Positions 20,624 to 30,800 of a stretch of 64,000 bases of DNA are shown piece after piece. The position numbers and the translations under genes were made by a program. Below the pieces are notes generated by a model. It did no database searches, had not been told where the DNA came from, and was given only the letters and a program-made list of their open reading frames with translations. The stretch's first letter is position 1; each line of letters begins with the position of its first letter. This DNA is from Notospermus geniculatus. Taxonomy: Eukaryota; Nemertea; Pilidiophora; Heteronemertea; Lineidae. The stretch is taken from the NCBI GenBank assembly GCA_002633025.1, contig NMRB01000507.1, positions 287,739-351,738 on the forward strand, given 5' to 3'.

Positions 20624-21489
20624 TTACTTTGGTGTAATCCCGCCAAGGACACCGCCTAGCACCGAGCTAAGTATTTGACCCCCTATACCCCATCCTGAGA
20701 ATCTCAGGTCATTTACGGTCGTACCCTCCCTCAATGCCCTGAGGACATCCACCCCGTTTCGGTGGGGAAGACGGACATTCCCTCATGTGTACTCGCTAAT
20801 TGGTAATTTACGAACAAACCATGCAAAGCAGTGGGGAAATGCCACTTGATGTAATGGACAAATATCGCGCCTAGTGCTACAACGTCTGCACATGCATCCC
20901 GTATTACGAGTTACCGGATACCAGGCTCCTAGCATTGTATCTCATTCCATAATTTATGCACGCTGTCGGAATGACAGCTGCCCCAAACACATGAACTGGA
21001 TCATACCTTCGTGTTCTGATCCCATCAGTACGTCCTCGTTGACTAAATAATCCGTGAGAATCATGTTGACGCGGAGTTAATTCAGGAACAATCAGAAACT
21101 CAGTGAGTTTGTCAGCGACTCGAGAAATTTTCACAGCTACCATATTTGGGATATGACCAAGACGGGATAGAAGCTTCACTGTGATTGGCTGGATTCGGCG
21201 GAGTCGAGTGCTCCGCTGGTTCCCCACTAAAATGGCATGGATGTCGCCAGGGTCTGAACCAAGCGCGAGTTGGGGAGCCGGTTGTGAAGACCCTGGGTGC
21301 GAGGATGCCTATACCCAGGAGAGGACCAAGGAGAGTGGGTAAAAAACCACCCTTCTGACGAAGAATCTGCTTTTTCTGTTTGATGCCGACTTTCTTGTTC
21401 AATAGCAATTTAATCCAACGTTTATATTGCCGCAGATTCGTCTTTCTAATATTCACCACAAGGGGTGGTGCCTCTCGTCCAGTAGCCAT
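20624..21489 (-). pseudogene. Basic core-like protein gene, interrupted by a 0.6-kb insertion
   Basis: The 5' part (from 21489) encodes a short leader and then RQYKRWIKLLLNKK, a Lys/Gln-rich stretch and QKGGFLPTLLGPLLG. It is cut at 21309-21316. The 3' part at 20690-20624 gives a glycine/leucine-rich tail ending GGVLGGITPK and stops at 20624-20626. The two parts are in the same phase if the insertion and one copy of its CTATACCC duplication are ignored. A highly basic body with a hydrophobic Gly-rich tail suggests a DNA- or membrane-associated virion protein (inference). Confidence 0.68.
20691..21308. mobile_element. Insertion with 8-bp target duplication
   Basis: The octamer CTATACCC occurs at 20683-20690 and again at 21309-21316, flanking 618 bp absent from the gene it breaks. 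The ends are weakly inverted (CATCCTGAG at the left and CGAGGATG at the right). No transposase is inside. An 8-bp duplication is the hAT signature, so a non-autonomous hAT-like element is the leading guess. Confidence 0.72.
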
Positions 21490-21516
21490 TATTCCCTGGA
21501 AATATCCATGGTCGAG

Positions 21517-21522
21517 TTTATA
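21517..21522 (-). promoter_or_regulatory. Possible TATA box for the minus-strand genes
   Basis: On the minus strand TATAAA lies about 30 bp before the ATG at 21489. The spacing would give a very short leader, as for the ATPase gene of the same element. This is a weak call on sequence and spacing only. Confidence 0.3.
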
Positions 21523-22499
21523 GAAACACCATTAGCCAGCAAAAACCAACATGCGGTAAAAATAGCGGGACTTTGTCAACCCTAGACATTCCAAGGGTAT
21601 GACCTCACACACCCATTTGAACTCTTGACCTGATGACGTCATCAGGGGTCACTCGGTGCAAAATGTCCTGAAGGGGCACACATTACTACTTCGTCGGCTG
21701 TGATTTGCTCGGAGCACTTTTCTGATGATTGTTTCGACAGTGTTTCGCAGAGTATATTTTGGATTGTCAAGCGGACTCTGGATTTAAAAGCAGGTATATA
21801 ATATTATCATGACCACGGTCTATTATTTGTTATTAATATGACGACTGCCTTGTAGCCCGTGCAGATTCTTAGAAAAAGCAACAGCAATGTCATGATGTGC
21901 ACGTCGTTGGAGTGCAGGGCGTATACATGCATGCAGTGCCAGAAAGAGGATGGGGGTCTGAAAAATTTGAACCCCAACAATTTCTGATAGTTTGGACCCT
22001 AAAGAACCCAGAACTGCAAAAAAAATCAACTTTAGCAAAAAATCCTACTGAAACTGTTTTCTTGACACACCATATAGGCCTACAATGTACCGCACTACAG
22101 GATATGATAAGGCAATTTCCCAATGGGGAATATTGCGTTGTCGACTGCAATCCTAGCTGCAGGGGCTTTGCCTTGACAAACGTACACTGAGGTTCTGGGA
22201 TGGCCCCATCAACATTCTTCATCCACCAGCGAAGGTTCCTCCATCAAGCTGTTAGAAATGTTTGGGAGGAAGAACAAATCGGAACGTGGCAAGCTCTTGC
22301 TTCACCTGCAGAGTTAGCCGGTGATGCACGGTGCGAACTCAATGGGCCACTGTGCCAAGTATGGCCATTATGCGCTACGTGATACCGTGGACAACAAGAT
22401 AATTTGCACCGAACTTGTGCAGGTCAGTCTTTTACCTTACTTCATGACTTGGCAATTAATCTTGATGTTGTTAAAACTGTATTGTATGAACTGATATTA

Positions 22500-22858
22500 G
22501 CCGTGGTTACACTACATAAAATCCCCGGGTATTTTGCGGTCACACCTATGAATTGCCGGGCTTCAAGAAATCCGTGTCTGAAAAACACGGGTTTCTTGCC
22601 GTGCTTTTCGAAATCCCCGTGTCTCATTAGCTCTTTAGCACGGCTATAGATGGCGCAGCCATTAAGTGACGTCGTTTTCGCGCCTCCAACAATGTGGGCC
22701 AATAGAGAAATGACTGAAGAGTCAGTGCATGCAACGCAACTGTCGCCGGGCGACTTAACTACAATATAGTGGTGTAACCTCTGGCCGGGCTTTTCGCACA
22801 CACGGGTTTGACACGGGTCTGGAAAAACACGGGTATTTTTATGTAGTGTAACCACGGC
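22500..22858. mobile_element. MITE, copy 2 (359 bp) with TTA target duplication
   Basis: GCCGTGGTTACACTACAT at the left and its inverse at the right delimit the element. TTA precedes (22497-22499) and follows (22859-22861). It is the close relative of 3046-3419, with small deletions near 22595. It lies in the intron of the DDE-like gene, directly before the virus-derived insert. Confidence 0.85.
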
Positions 22859-22873
22859 TTATATTTAAAATAT

Positions 22874-23290
22874 ATGATAAACAGGAATGTATTGTACCAT
22901 AGGAAATTTCATCCCTTGTACAAGGCCCAGTGTGATAGGACAGAGGTAGATCACGACCATGAACACGCACGTATGGTGTCCAGTGCATTTTGGACTCACT
23001 CATATCAGCAGCAGTACCAAGACAACGAACTAGGCTTGGTCATGGTGCAGACACCGTCGCAGTTTATTTCGTACTTCGTTCGTGATTGCAACGAGGCAAC
23101 CCAGGAGGAAAGGGAGGAGGCCAAAGAACAGCACGCCTACGGCACTTTTCACACCATCTTTCGAAAAGCCATGGAAATCTACAAGGCACAACTGGACAAA
23201 AAAGCATTCAAGGATTTAGCCGATTCGTTCAAAGCGGGACCGCAGGAGGAAGTGGACAGTAAATATCTGTCAGTCGATAAAAGGAGTTAA
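22874..23290 (+). CDS. Unrecognised ORF in the parvovirus-like insert
   Basis: 138 codons. The first ATG lies in the 16-bp direct repeat, and a later Met at 22973 is an alternative. Early residues have a His-rich stretch (DHDHEHARM). The rest is helical and charged (ATQEEREEAKEQHAYGTF, LDKKAFKDLADSF). It ends 6 bp before the repeat zone. It could be part of an NS protein outside the helicase domain, but I see no clear HUH nuclease motif and do not assign one. Confidence 0.4.
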   Translation: MINRNVLYHRKFHPLYKAQCDRTEVDHDHEHARMVSSAFWTHSYQQQYQDNELGLVMVQTPSQFISYFVRDCNEATQEEREEAKEQHAYGTFHTIFRKAMEIYKAQLDKKAFKDLADSFKAGPQEEVDSKYLSVDKRS

Positions 23291-23296
23291 GAAATG

Positions 23297-23610
23297 GCAC
23301 AGGATTTTGTTCCTGAGCGCTGAAACGCTGGCGCACCGGAACACAAACGCCCCGACGCCGCGTCTTGGAACAGGATTTTCTTGTTCCGTAGCGCCAGCTC
23401 CCGGCGCTATTCCAGCGCTCTGGGACAGAATCGCCCATCGCCGCGTCTTGGAACATGATTTTTTTGTTCCGTGGCGCCAGTTTTACAGCGCTATTATTTC
23501 TTGGCGCTCTGGGACAGAATCGCCCATCGCCGCATCTAGGAACATGATTTGTTTTGTTCCGTGGCGCCAGTTTTACAGCGCTATTATTTTTTGGCGCAAT
23601 TTTCACACAC
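23297..23610 (-). repeat. GC-rich inverted arm of the palindromic repeat zone
   Basis: This block is the reverse complement of the 24260-24360 unit (shared TTCCGGTGCGCCAGCG and GACGCGGCG(T/A)CGGG). It also contains two near-direct copies of TTTTACAGCGCTATTATTT separated by 101 bp. Many internal GGCGC/GCGCC and GTTCC/GGAAC palindromes would fold into hairpins. ORFs reported by translation here are by-products of the repeat. Confidence 0.8.
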
Positions 23611-23730
23611 TGATGCTAGCAGGGTATCAGTTCCCAATGTAATAGAATGTAATGTCCCCCGATATGTGATGTCCCCAACAATACATTTACGGATTAAGCG
23701 GCACCCTGAATTGGACTCCAAGTAAAAATC

Positions 23731-24367
23731 TTGTTCCAGGACGTGGCGACGGGCGATTCTGTCCCAGAGCGCCAACAACAAACTGGCGTCACGGAACAAG
23801 AAAATCATGTTCCAAGACGCGGCGACGGGCGTTTTTGTCCCACAGCGCTGGTGGCATGGCTTTATCCAATAACACAGCACTGGGAGCTGGCGCTACGGAA
23901 CAAGAAAATCCAGTTCCAAGACACGGCGTCGGGGCGTTTGTGTTCCGGTGCGCCAGCGTTTCAGCGCTCAGGAACAAATCCTGTTTTAAAATCATGTTCC
24001 AAGACGCGGCGACGGGCGTTTTTGTCCCACAGCGCTGGTGGCATGGCTTTATCCAATAACACAGCACCGGGAGCTGGCGCTACGGAACAAGAAAATCCAG
24101 TTCCAAGACGCGGCGTCGGGGCGTTTGTGTTCCGGTGCGCCAGCGTTTCAGCGCTCAGGAACAAATCCTGTTTTAAAATCATGTTCCAAGACGCGGCGAC
24201 GGGCGTTTTTGTCCCACAGCGCTGGTGGCATGGCTTTATCCAAGAACACAGCACCGGGAGTTGGCGCTACGGAACAAGAAAATCCTGTTCCAAGACGCGG
24301 CGTCGGGGCGTTTGTGTTCCGGTGCGCCAGCGTTTCAGCGCTCAGGAACAAAATCCTGTTCCAGTTT
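23731..24367 (+). repeat. 187-bp tandem repeat, about 3 copies
   Basis: ATGTTCCAAGACGCGGCGAC begins at 23807, 23994 and 24181, an exact 187-bp period with almost no divergence. Each unit contains two sub-blocks starting TTCCAAGACGCGGCG and a spacer with GTGGCATGGCTTTATCC. With the inverted arm at 23297-23610 it makes an imperfect giant palindrome about 1 kb across. Parvoviral telomeres are GC-rich palindromes, so a telomere origin is possible but unproven. Confidence 0.88.
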
Positions 24368-24371
24368 TTAT

Positions 24372-24986
24372 ATGGATAAAAGTGTGCAAGTGTTCTACGA
24401 AATCATGGAATTCAATGGCATAAATTCACAGGAGTTCGTAACTGATGTCGAGGATATCTTCGACGAGACTTACAACAAGGTCAATACATTCTGTCTCATC
24501 GGGCCAAGCAACGCCGGTAAGTCGCTTATCATTCGTTCGATCAGAGATCTCGTCAAAGGCAACTACGGCGAGATCACACAGGGCACGGGCTACAACTTCT
24601 ACTTGCAAGCACTGCGGAACAAACGCATAGGCATAGTGGAAGAGCCCATGTGGGGCATAGACATATCAGACAAAATGAAATTAGTGTGCGAGGGCACCAC
24701 AACAACCACCCCCGTAAAGTACGGCGAAGACGAAAATGTCGAACGCAAACCCCTCTTCGTAACCAGCAACAAGGAGGTGTACACGTTCTGCCCCCAGGAC
24801 AGGGACGCATTCGAAAATCGAATGAAAAAACACCGCCTACAGACAGCCCCGTTCTTGAAGAATTATAACAAAGACCTGCATCCGGGTAGGTGGTCTAAAC
24901 TCTTAGCCAATTTTCGTGCCAGCCTGAAGAAGACCCTGGTTGGGGTCGAAACTTTGCTACGATTCTGGAAATTGACTTCCTGTTAA
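24372..24986 (+). pseudogene. Parvovirus NS1-like SF3 helicase domain
   Basis: 204 codons from an ATG just after the repeat. Walker A is GPSNAGKS (44-51), Walker B GIVEEP with adjacent Glu90-Glu91, then a B'-like stretch with VKYGEDENVERK and motif C PLFVTSN (127-133). A LHPGRW motif follows near the C-terminus. This is the superfamily 3 order used by parvovirus NS1 to unwind the viral genome. The N-terminal nuclease half is missing, so I call it a fragment even though the frame is open. Bidnavirus and densovirus relatives are alternatives. Confidence 0.82.
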
Positions 24987-25440
24987 TCATCATTTTGTGT
25001 GTCAATTTTTGTGCTTTCTCTTTCTTTGGATATTTAAAATATATGGTGGCAAAATCAGCTCATGAAGATTTTATGTAAATCTTGATCAGAAATATGTGGC
25101 TTTTTTCAGTCAACACAAGTTAAATCAAGTTCCCACATGAAGCTCGAGGGTCTCAACAGGGCTCTTGGAGTAATTGAGGCACCAAGGCCTGATATCCAGG
25201 TCATATGGGGGTGGAAAAATACCTGCATGAAGAGAAGGAGATGGTACATCACTACTTGGATGTTTGGCATGTTGCCAAAAGTAAGTCAAGTATTTCTTTC
25301 ACTTGTTTTTCATCCTTGCTTACTTGTCATCAGTTGTAGTATATTTGCATTGTATGTTTTCTGTATCACCCTGTATACATATCTCAATTCAATGAGCATG
25401 CGCAATAAACGACCCATGACAATGTGAGCGTTTCCAATTT

Positions 25441-26640
25441 ATTAGTTCGAAAAGACGTAAAAATATAACATTGGCGATGCAGGATGCTCTTCATGAGCCA
25501 ACGCACGTATAGAAAAGGACTTTGGGGAGCGACCTATCTAGTTGTCGACGAGTGGAAGCCGGCCGAGGAAGAGAAGACTGAGTCTCAGAGACGGCGTGTG
25601 AGGGAAGTGCCAAAACAGGCGTATGTTTTCACAAGACACCCTGCTGGCCAATGCAGAAGGTGACCTGGGGGGGGGGGGGAGATTGGTACAGTTGCCGTCA
25701 CCCCTCCGGTGATTCGTCGTGCCAGGTTCCAGCACCTAGAGCGGTTGGCGTTAGAGGTCCTGGAACTGAACAAGGACCCAGTGGTGATTGCAGTCTGTGG
25801 TGGGGGAACGACACATTCCCTCGGCGGAACCGCTGCCAGCCTTGCCCCCCTTATCAGGGAGACCCAGAGCAGCACGGAAATCGCCTCGCCCGTCCGGTGA
25901 TAGAGGGGATCTGTAGGTTGGTGAAGAGTGTGGAAGATCACCACGCAGAGTCGAGGCTGATCTTGGGGCGGTACCCCCTCGCTTTAACCTGTCGTCTGCA
26001 GAGCAAAGGGCCCACCGTTTGGTGAACGAGGAGGTGCTGGCGCAGCACAGGCGCCCGAACTACAGGGCCAGGCCCAAAATTATGTCTGTTTGCTGTAACC
26101 CGACCCTGCCCTAATAGCTTGGGTAGGTAGATAGGCATATATTTTTATTTTTTTAGTTGGAGGTGGAAAAAAATTAGCAATTTCCACAAAATAAAATAAA
26201 AATATACTAGTGTTTAAAAAACAATGTCTTTCGGGGTTTATGACACACTGGCATTCAGTTTTGAAGTGTAAAATGTTTTAGGTCGGCATACTTCGTCATT
26301 GCCGGTCGGCAAATCGGGTCCTTTGGGGCATAAAAAAAAACATATTGGCTATTACCCCTATAAAAAGTTTTGGGTTGGTACCATTTATGTAGGGTCGGTC
26401 GGGTTACAGCAAACAGACATATTTTTGTGTCTGGCCCAGGCCAATATTCCTAGACTGGTACGTGGCGTGGAGGCGACACCATACCAGCCACACCGCGAGA
26501 CGAAAAAGTCTGAATCCCAGGGACGGAGTTTACCCCAGAGGGGGACAAGGGATAACTTCGTGAAGGAGATACGGAAGAGGATAGGACAGCTATTGGAGAT
26601 GTTTGATGGAAACTAGGTCAGTGTAGGTTAAGTAGCCACT
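25441..26640 (+). other. Decayed gag-like region with a MITE
   Basis: Short open stretches (ATYLVVDEWKPAEEEKTESQ near 25520, ANIPRLVRGVEATPYQP near 26440) look like one former coding region cut by a 373-bp inverted-repeat element (26065-26437). I cannot name it. Its position just before a Gypsy gag fragment makes a gag or spumavirus-like leader possible. A poly-G run at 25667-25679 adds frame noise. Confidence 0.35.
26065..26437. mobile_element. MITE with about 45-bp terminal inverted repeats
   Basis: The left end GGGCCAGGCCCAAAATTATG is mirrored at the right (ending TTTTTGTGTCTGGCCC). Both contain TGTCTGTTTGCTGTAACCCG. No ORF. It interrupts an apparent coding frame between NYR and ANIPRL. 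Confidence 0.72.
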
Positions 26641-26789
26641 ACTGTCCTAGCATACCCTAGTCCGGGTAGACAAAAAACACAAAAAAATAAGTGAAGCGGA
26701 TGCTGTGATTCGAAGGAAATATTGTATTTTGGTGCAGTTAGCTCCAGTATATTTTAGTTGTTTGACTCATGTTGGCTGCCATTTTGCCA

Positions 26790-27060
26790 CCCAGTCACTA
26801 AGACCAAAACTGTCTGAGTTCTCCGGGGAAGATGCGGATAACTTCGATATATGGTTCAAGAAATTTGAACTGTTCGCTCTTGCTGGAGGTCAGGCCGTCA
26901 TGTGGTATTGCCTTTATATTTGTCAGGAAGAGCCTTCCTCACTTACAACGCCCTGACGAACGAGGAGAAAGAAAATTATCAGCAGTTGAACCACAATCTA
27001 CTGAGGAGGCAAGAGTTCATGGCCATGACACGTAAAGTGGGAGAAACACTGTCTGCATAG
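26790..27060 (+). pseudogene. Ty3/Gypsy-type gag fragment
   Basis: PKLSEFSGEDADNFDIWFKK (26813-26872) is typical of the N-terminal part of Gypsy capsid proteins. A shifted frame continues FLTYNALTNEEKENYQQL and RRQEFMAMTRKVGET before a TAG at 27058. The order and spacing fit a gag N-domain with an internal deletion. No pol follows. Confidence 0.65.
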
Positions 27061-27125
27061 GGGAACACGACGTAGGAAGTTCGATCAAGCTGCTTGGAAG
27101 AAAAATGTTCAAAAAACCTCTAGCG

Positions 27126-27480
27126 AGAAAAAGAGACCAACACCAATATTAAACCTCGATGTACCCCCAAGAAAAAGAGAGCAACACCGATACTGAACCT
27201 CGACGTACAGCCAAGACAAAGAGACTAACACCGATATTGAACCTCGACACACAGCCAAGAAAAAGAGACCAACACCGATACTGAACCTCGACGTACAGCC
27301 AAGAAAAAGAGACCAACACCGATACTGAACCTCGACGTACAGCCAAGAAAAAGAGACCAACGCTGATACTGAACCTCGACGTACAGCCAAGAAAAAGAGA
27401 CCAACACCGATATTGAACCTCGGCGTACACCCAAGAAAAAGAGACCAACACCGATATTGAACCTCGACGTACACATTATA
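27126..27480. repeat. 44-bp minisatellite, about 8 copies
   Basis: CCTCGACGTACAGCC recurs every 44 bp from 27154 (27154, 27198, 27242, 27286 and on). Because 44 is not a multiple of 3, the same repeat peptide blocks appear in rotating frames on the minus strand, giving long but meaningless ORFs. It directly adjoins the LINE. Confidence 0.9.
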
Positions 27481-27521
27481 ATCGTTGGGATTATAATCGC
27501 TGGGATAATCGTTGCAAATCG

Positions 27522-27812
27522 GTGAATGCCAGCCTCATAGAAAAATTTGAGGAGGTGCCATATGTTACAACCTGTGATCATAGTAATCTCGCAGATAGGG
27601 ACGGCCCTATCCCCCGTTTCTACACAGGTGGTGTTCATCTGTCAGCTCCAGGCACAGGTGTCATGGCTTCCAACATGAAGCATGCCCTATACGACATCAT
27701 GAAAATCCCTCTTGATCATGCTATTAAACGCAGGAACAAGTCAGAAAGAATTCATTCACGTCACTTCCACTTCTGTCTTGATCTGACTTATATGGTCAAT
27801 TGTGTTGAATGA
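27522..27812 (+). pseudogene. LINE ORF1, C-terminal (SGNH/esterase-like) fragment
   Basis: The frame is open from before 27522, and its last 96 codons contain GVHLSAPGTGVMASN, the C-terminal catalytic block (D/H region) of the SGNH-hydrolase-like domain found in ORF1 of several LINE clades. It ends TGA within ATGA, so ORF2 starts by overlap. The N-terminal RNA-binding part is missing. Confidence 0.62.
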
Positions 27813-30800
27813 ATGTCACTACTATTGAGAAAGGTCTAACCATTGGTTGTTGGAACATCAATGGCCTTCAATCCAAGCAGTGTAACAAGTTAGATGATAC
27901 TCAATTTTTATGTGCAGTACAAAAATTGGATATTTTTGCCTTGATCGAGACTCATACAAACGAAGAGTCTCTGATTGACCTGCCAGGTTATACCCTCCAC
28001 CATAAGTATAGAAAGAGGTCAGTAAAGGCAACCCGTGACCATGGTGGTATCGCTATTTATGTCAGGAACTCAATACGTAGGGGTATAATCTTTATCAATA
28101 ACAATAATTCCAACTTCCAATGGATAGCCCTGGACAATGAATTCTTCAGTTTGGAGAAAAAACTATTTGTGTGTTTCGTACATAACCCTCCATCCAACAC
28201 CACATATTATCTCAGTCTTGACTATGATGTACTGCAACTTATTGAAAATGATTGCTGTGAATATTCTAAGGAGGGCAACATTCTACTATGTGGTGATATG
28301 AATGCGAGAACTGAAACCGCTTTAGATTTCATCAAAGGCGATGATGATTCTTTCCTACCCATATGTGATGACTACTGTACTGACTCACAAAACCTTGCGA
28401 GCAGAGAATCTGAAGATTCACATAAAATTTGCAGTCGAGGTAGAGTACTTTTAGACTTGTGTATAAGTGGTCAATTACGGATTCTAAATGGTAGAGCGTT
28501 TGGAGACACCTGGGGTAAATTTACCTATCATGGTCCCCTAGGAAGTAGTGTCATAGATTATGCTATTTGCTCAGAGGCCTTACTTGAGTCAGTACTATAC
28601 TTCAAGGTTGAACCTTTTATGAGATCGCTTTCCGATCATTGCATGATTTCGATGGAAATACTTGCTACCTGGTCACCGGACATGTCTGTGCAACCTGAAG
28701 ATGCAAAGTCCTTTGAGATGGGATTTAAAATAGACAAAAATTCCAGCCAAAAATTTTCTGATCAGTTCCACCATACTGAATCCCAGGATAAAATATCTGA
28801 TTTCCTATCTAAACCTTCAGAAGACACAGAACAATCCGCTGACCAGTTAAGGGGTATCATTATGGATGCTGCTGAGAAGTCGTTCTCCAGAAAGGTCTCA
28901 TCTAATCATGTCCGTACGAAGAAATCGAAAAAATGGTTCAATGCTTCACTGGAAGCACAAAAGTTGCGAGTAAATGAAATCAGTGCCTTAGTGGCCTCGA
29001 ACCCACATGACCACAGATTACGTTGTACTCTTTTTAAAGCTGTGAAAAGTTATAGAAAAGCTGTTAAATTTTCCAGGAAGTCATATTTTAAGAAGATATG
29101 GGAAAAGCTTGATAACTTACATGAAGACAATCCTTCTCTGTACTGGAATTTTGTGAACAAGTTGAAGAACGAATCAGATGCCTCAGCTAAGTCAACACCT
29201 GATGCAGATAAAATCTCACTTGCAGATTGGGAAAGCTACTTCAAATCTCTCAATCAAGTCTCTCAGGATGAAAATACCCAAAAGGTTTATAATGACTTAT
29301 CTGCCAAGTTTGAGTCCTTAAAATCAGGACCTTCTTGTGAGCTGGACAAGGAGATTACAGAAGAGGAAATTACTAGGGCTATAAAGGCCTTGAAGTCAAA
29401 AAAGGCTGCAGGCCTTGACTGTGTCTCTAACGAGATGCTAAAATTAAGCTTACCAGCTCTACTTCCATGCTATCTTAAATTGTTCAATCAGGTGCTCAGC
29501 TCCGCTGACTATCCCAAACAGTGGGCTGCAGGTTACATCACTCCTATTTTTAAATCAGGAGATAAAAAAGATCCCTCAAATTATAGGGGAATCACTGTTA
29601 TGAGTGCTATAGGGAAACTCTTTAATTCCATCCTAAACAATCGTCTGGACAAATTTTTGGAAGACAATAAAACAATCACTCCTGTCCAGATTGGCTTCAA
29701 AAAGAAATCCAGAACAAGTGACCACATGTTTGTAATCAAAACCCTGATTGATCAATACGTCAAAGGTCGCAAAAAGAAGCTTTTCACATGCTTCGTAGAC
29801 TTCCGCAAGGCATTTGATTCGGTTCTTCATCCTGGGCTCTTACTGAAATTATATAATATTGGTATCCAAAATAACTTCCTTGATTGTATTAAGTCTATGT
29901 ATAACAAAGTACAAATTTGTGTAAAAGCCAACAACTTTGTAACAAACATGTTTTCTTCTACCATAGGTGTACGACAGGGTGATGTTCTCAGCCCTAATCT
30001 TTTCAAAATTTTTGTAAATGATCTCGAAAGCCACTTCAGCGATGAGTGTCACCCAGCCAAACTTGGGGAGCAATTACTTTATTGTTTGATGTATGCTGAC
30101 GACCTAGTCCTAATCTCTGAAACCAAAGAGGGACTTCAGGCATCCCTGAATGGCCTAAATGCCTTTCGTAAAAAATGGTGCCTGGACATCAATTTGGGCA
30201 AAACCAAAGTCCTGATTTTTAATAGGAGTGGCAGGATAGAAAATATCGATTTCTTCTTAGGGAAAGATAAGCTCACCAATGTAAATAAATATAAGTATCT
30301 TGGTCTGATTTTCCAAGCATCTGGATGCTTCTCTTTTGGGAAAATTGATCTCTTTGACAAAGGGTTGAAAGCTTTTTATAAACTTAGGCGGTGTTTTGGT
30401 CCACACTTTCCAGGAGTTAGAACTCTGCTTCACCTGTTCGATCACACTGTCAAGCCTATTCTTCTGTATGCATGTGAAATTTGGGGCTACTTTGACCCTA
30501 ATGCTTCAAAAATGAAAAGAGAAAAGAACCCACAGTTTGCCCTAACTAAAGCATTTGACAGGTTACCAGCAGAAAACATGCATTTGAAATTCTGTAAATT
30601 TACTCTTGGTGTTCAAAAAAATTGTTCATCAAATGCGGTATATGGAGAGTTGGGAAGACTTCCACTTTACACGTCTGTTGTTAAATCTATGCTTCTGTAT
30701 TGGAAGCGGTTGGAAATGCTCTCCCCTGAAGACAATGCTCTCTTGTACAATGCATGGCAAACAAGTAGAGAACTACAGAATAAAGGAGTCTCCTCCTGGG

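Larger units (their letters stand above)
22861..25045. mobile_element. Parvovirus-like insert bracketed by a 16-bp direct repeat
   Basis: ATATTTAAAATATATG occurs at 22861-22876 and 25030-25045. Everything between is unlike the flanking intron: an ORF of unknown function, a GC-rich palindromic/tandem repeat zone, and an NS1-like helicase. A 16-bp direct repeat could be a target duplication or leftover intron sequence. The AT-rich core makes chance recurrence less impressive than a random 16-mer would be. Confidence 0.5.
22200..25280 (+). pseudogene. DDE-transposase-like gene, two exons around a 2.7-kb intron
   Basis: Exon 1 (about 22200-22422) encodes RRFLHQAVRNVWEEEQ, then LAGDARC and, after a 1-nt shift near 22336, GHCAKYGHYALRD and ICTELVQ. 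It ends at a GTCAGT donor. The acceptor TTTTTTCAG ends at 25109. Exon 2 (25110-25280) continues in phase with SSSHMKLEGLNRAL and, after another shift, HHYLDVWHVAK before GTAAGT. The GDxRxD...AKYG...LVQ...DxWHxAK series is a block order I associate with a transposase-derived family in invertebrates. Exact family name uncertain. Frameshifts mean it is decayed. Confidence 0.6.

Noticed and set aside
23731-24379. Long overlapping ORFs on both strands (for example 230 codons) in the GC-rich repeat zone
   Set aside because: They are translations of the 187-bp tandem unit; the same peptide blocks return in different frames and there is no conserved start.
27109-27638. Minus-strand ORFs with repeated FLAV/YRCW-type peptides
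   Set aside because: The 44-bp minisatellite read in three frames; not a repeat-protein gene.
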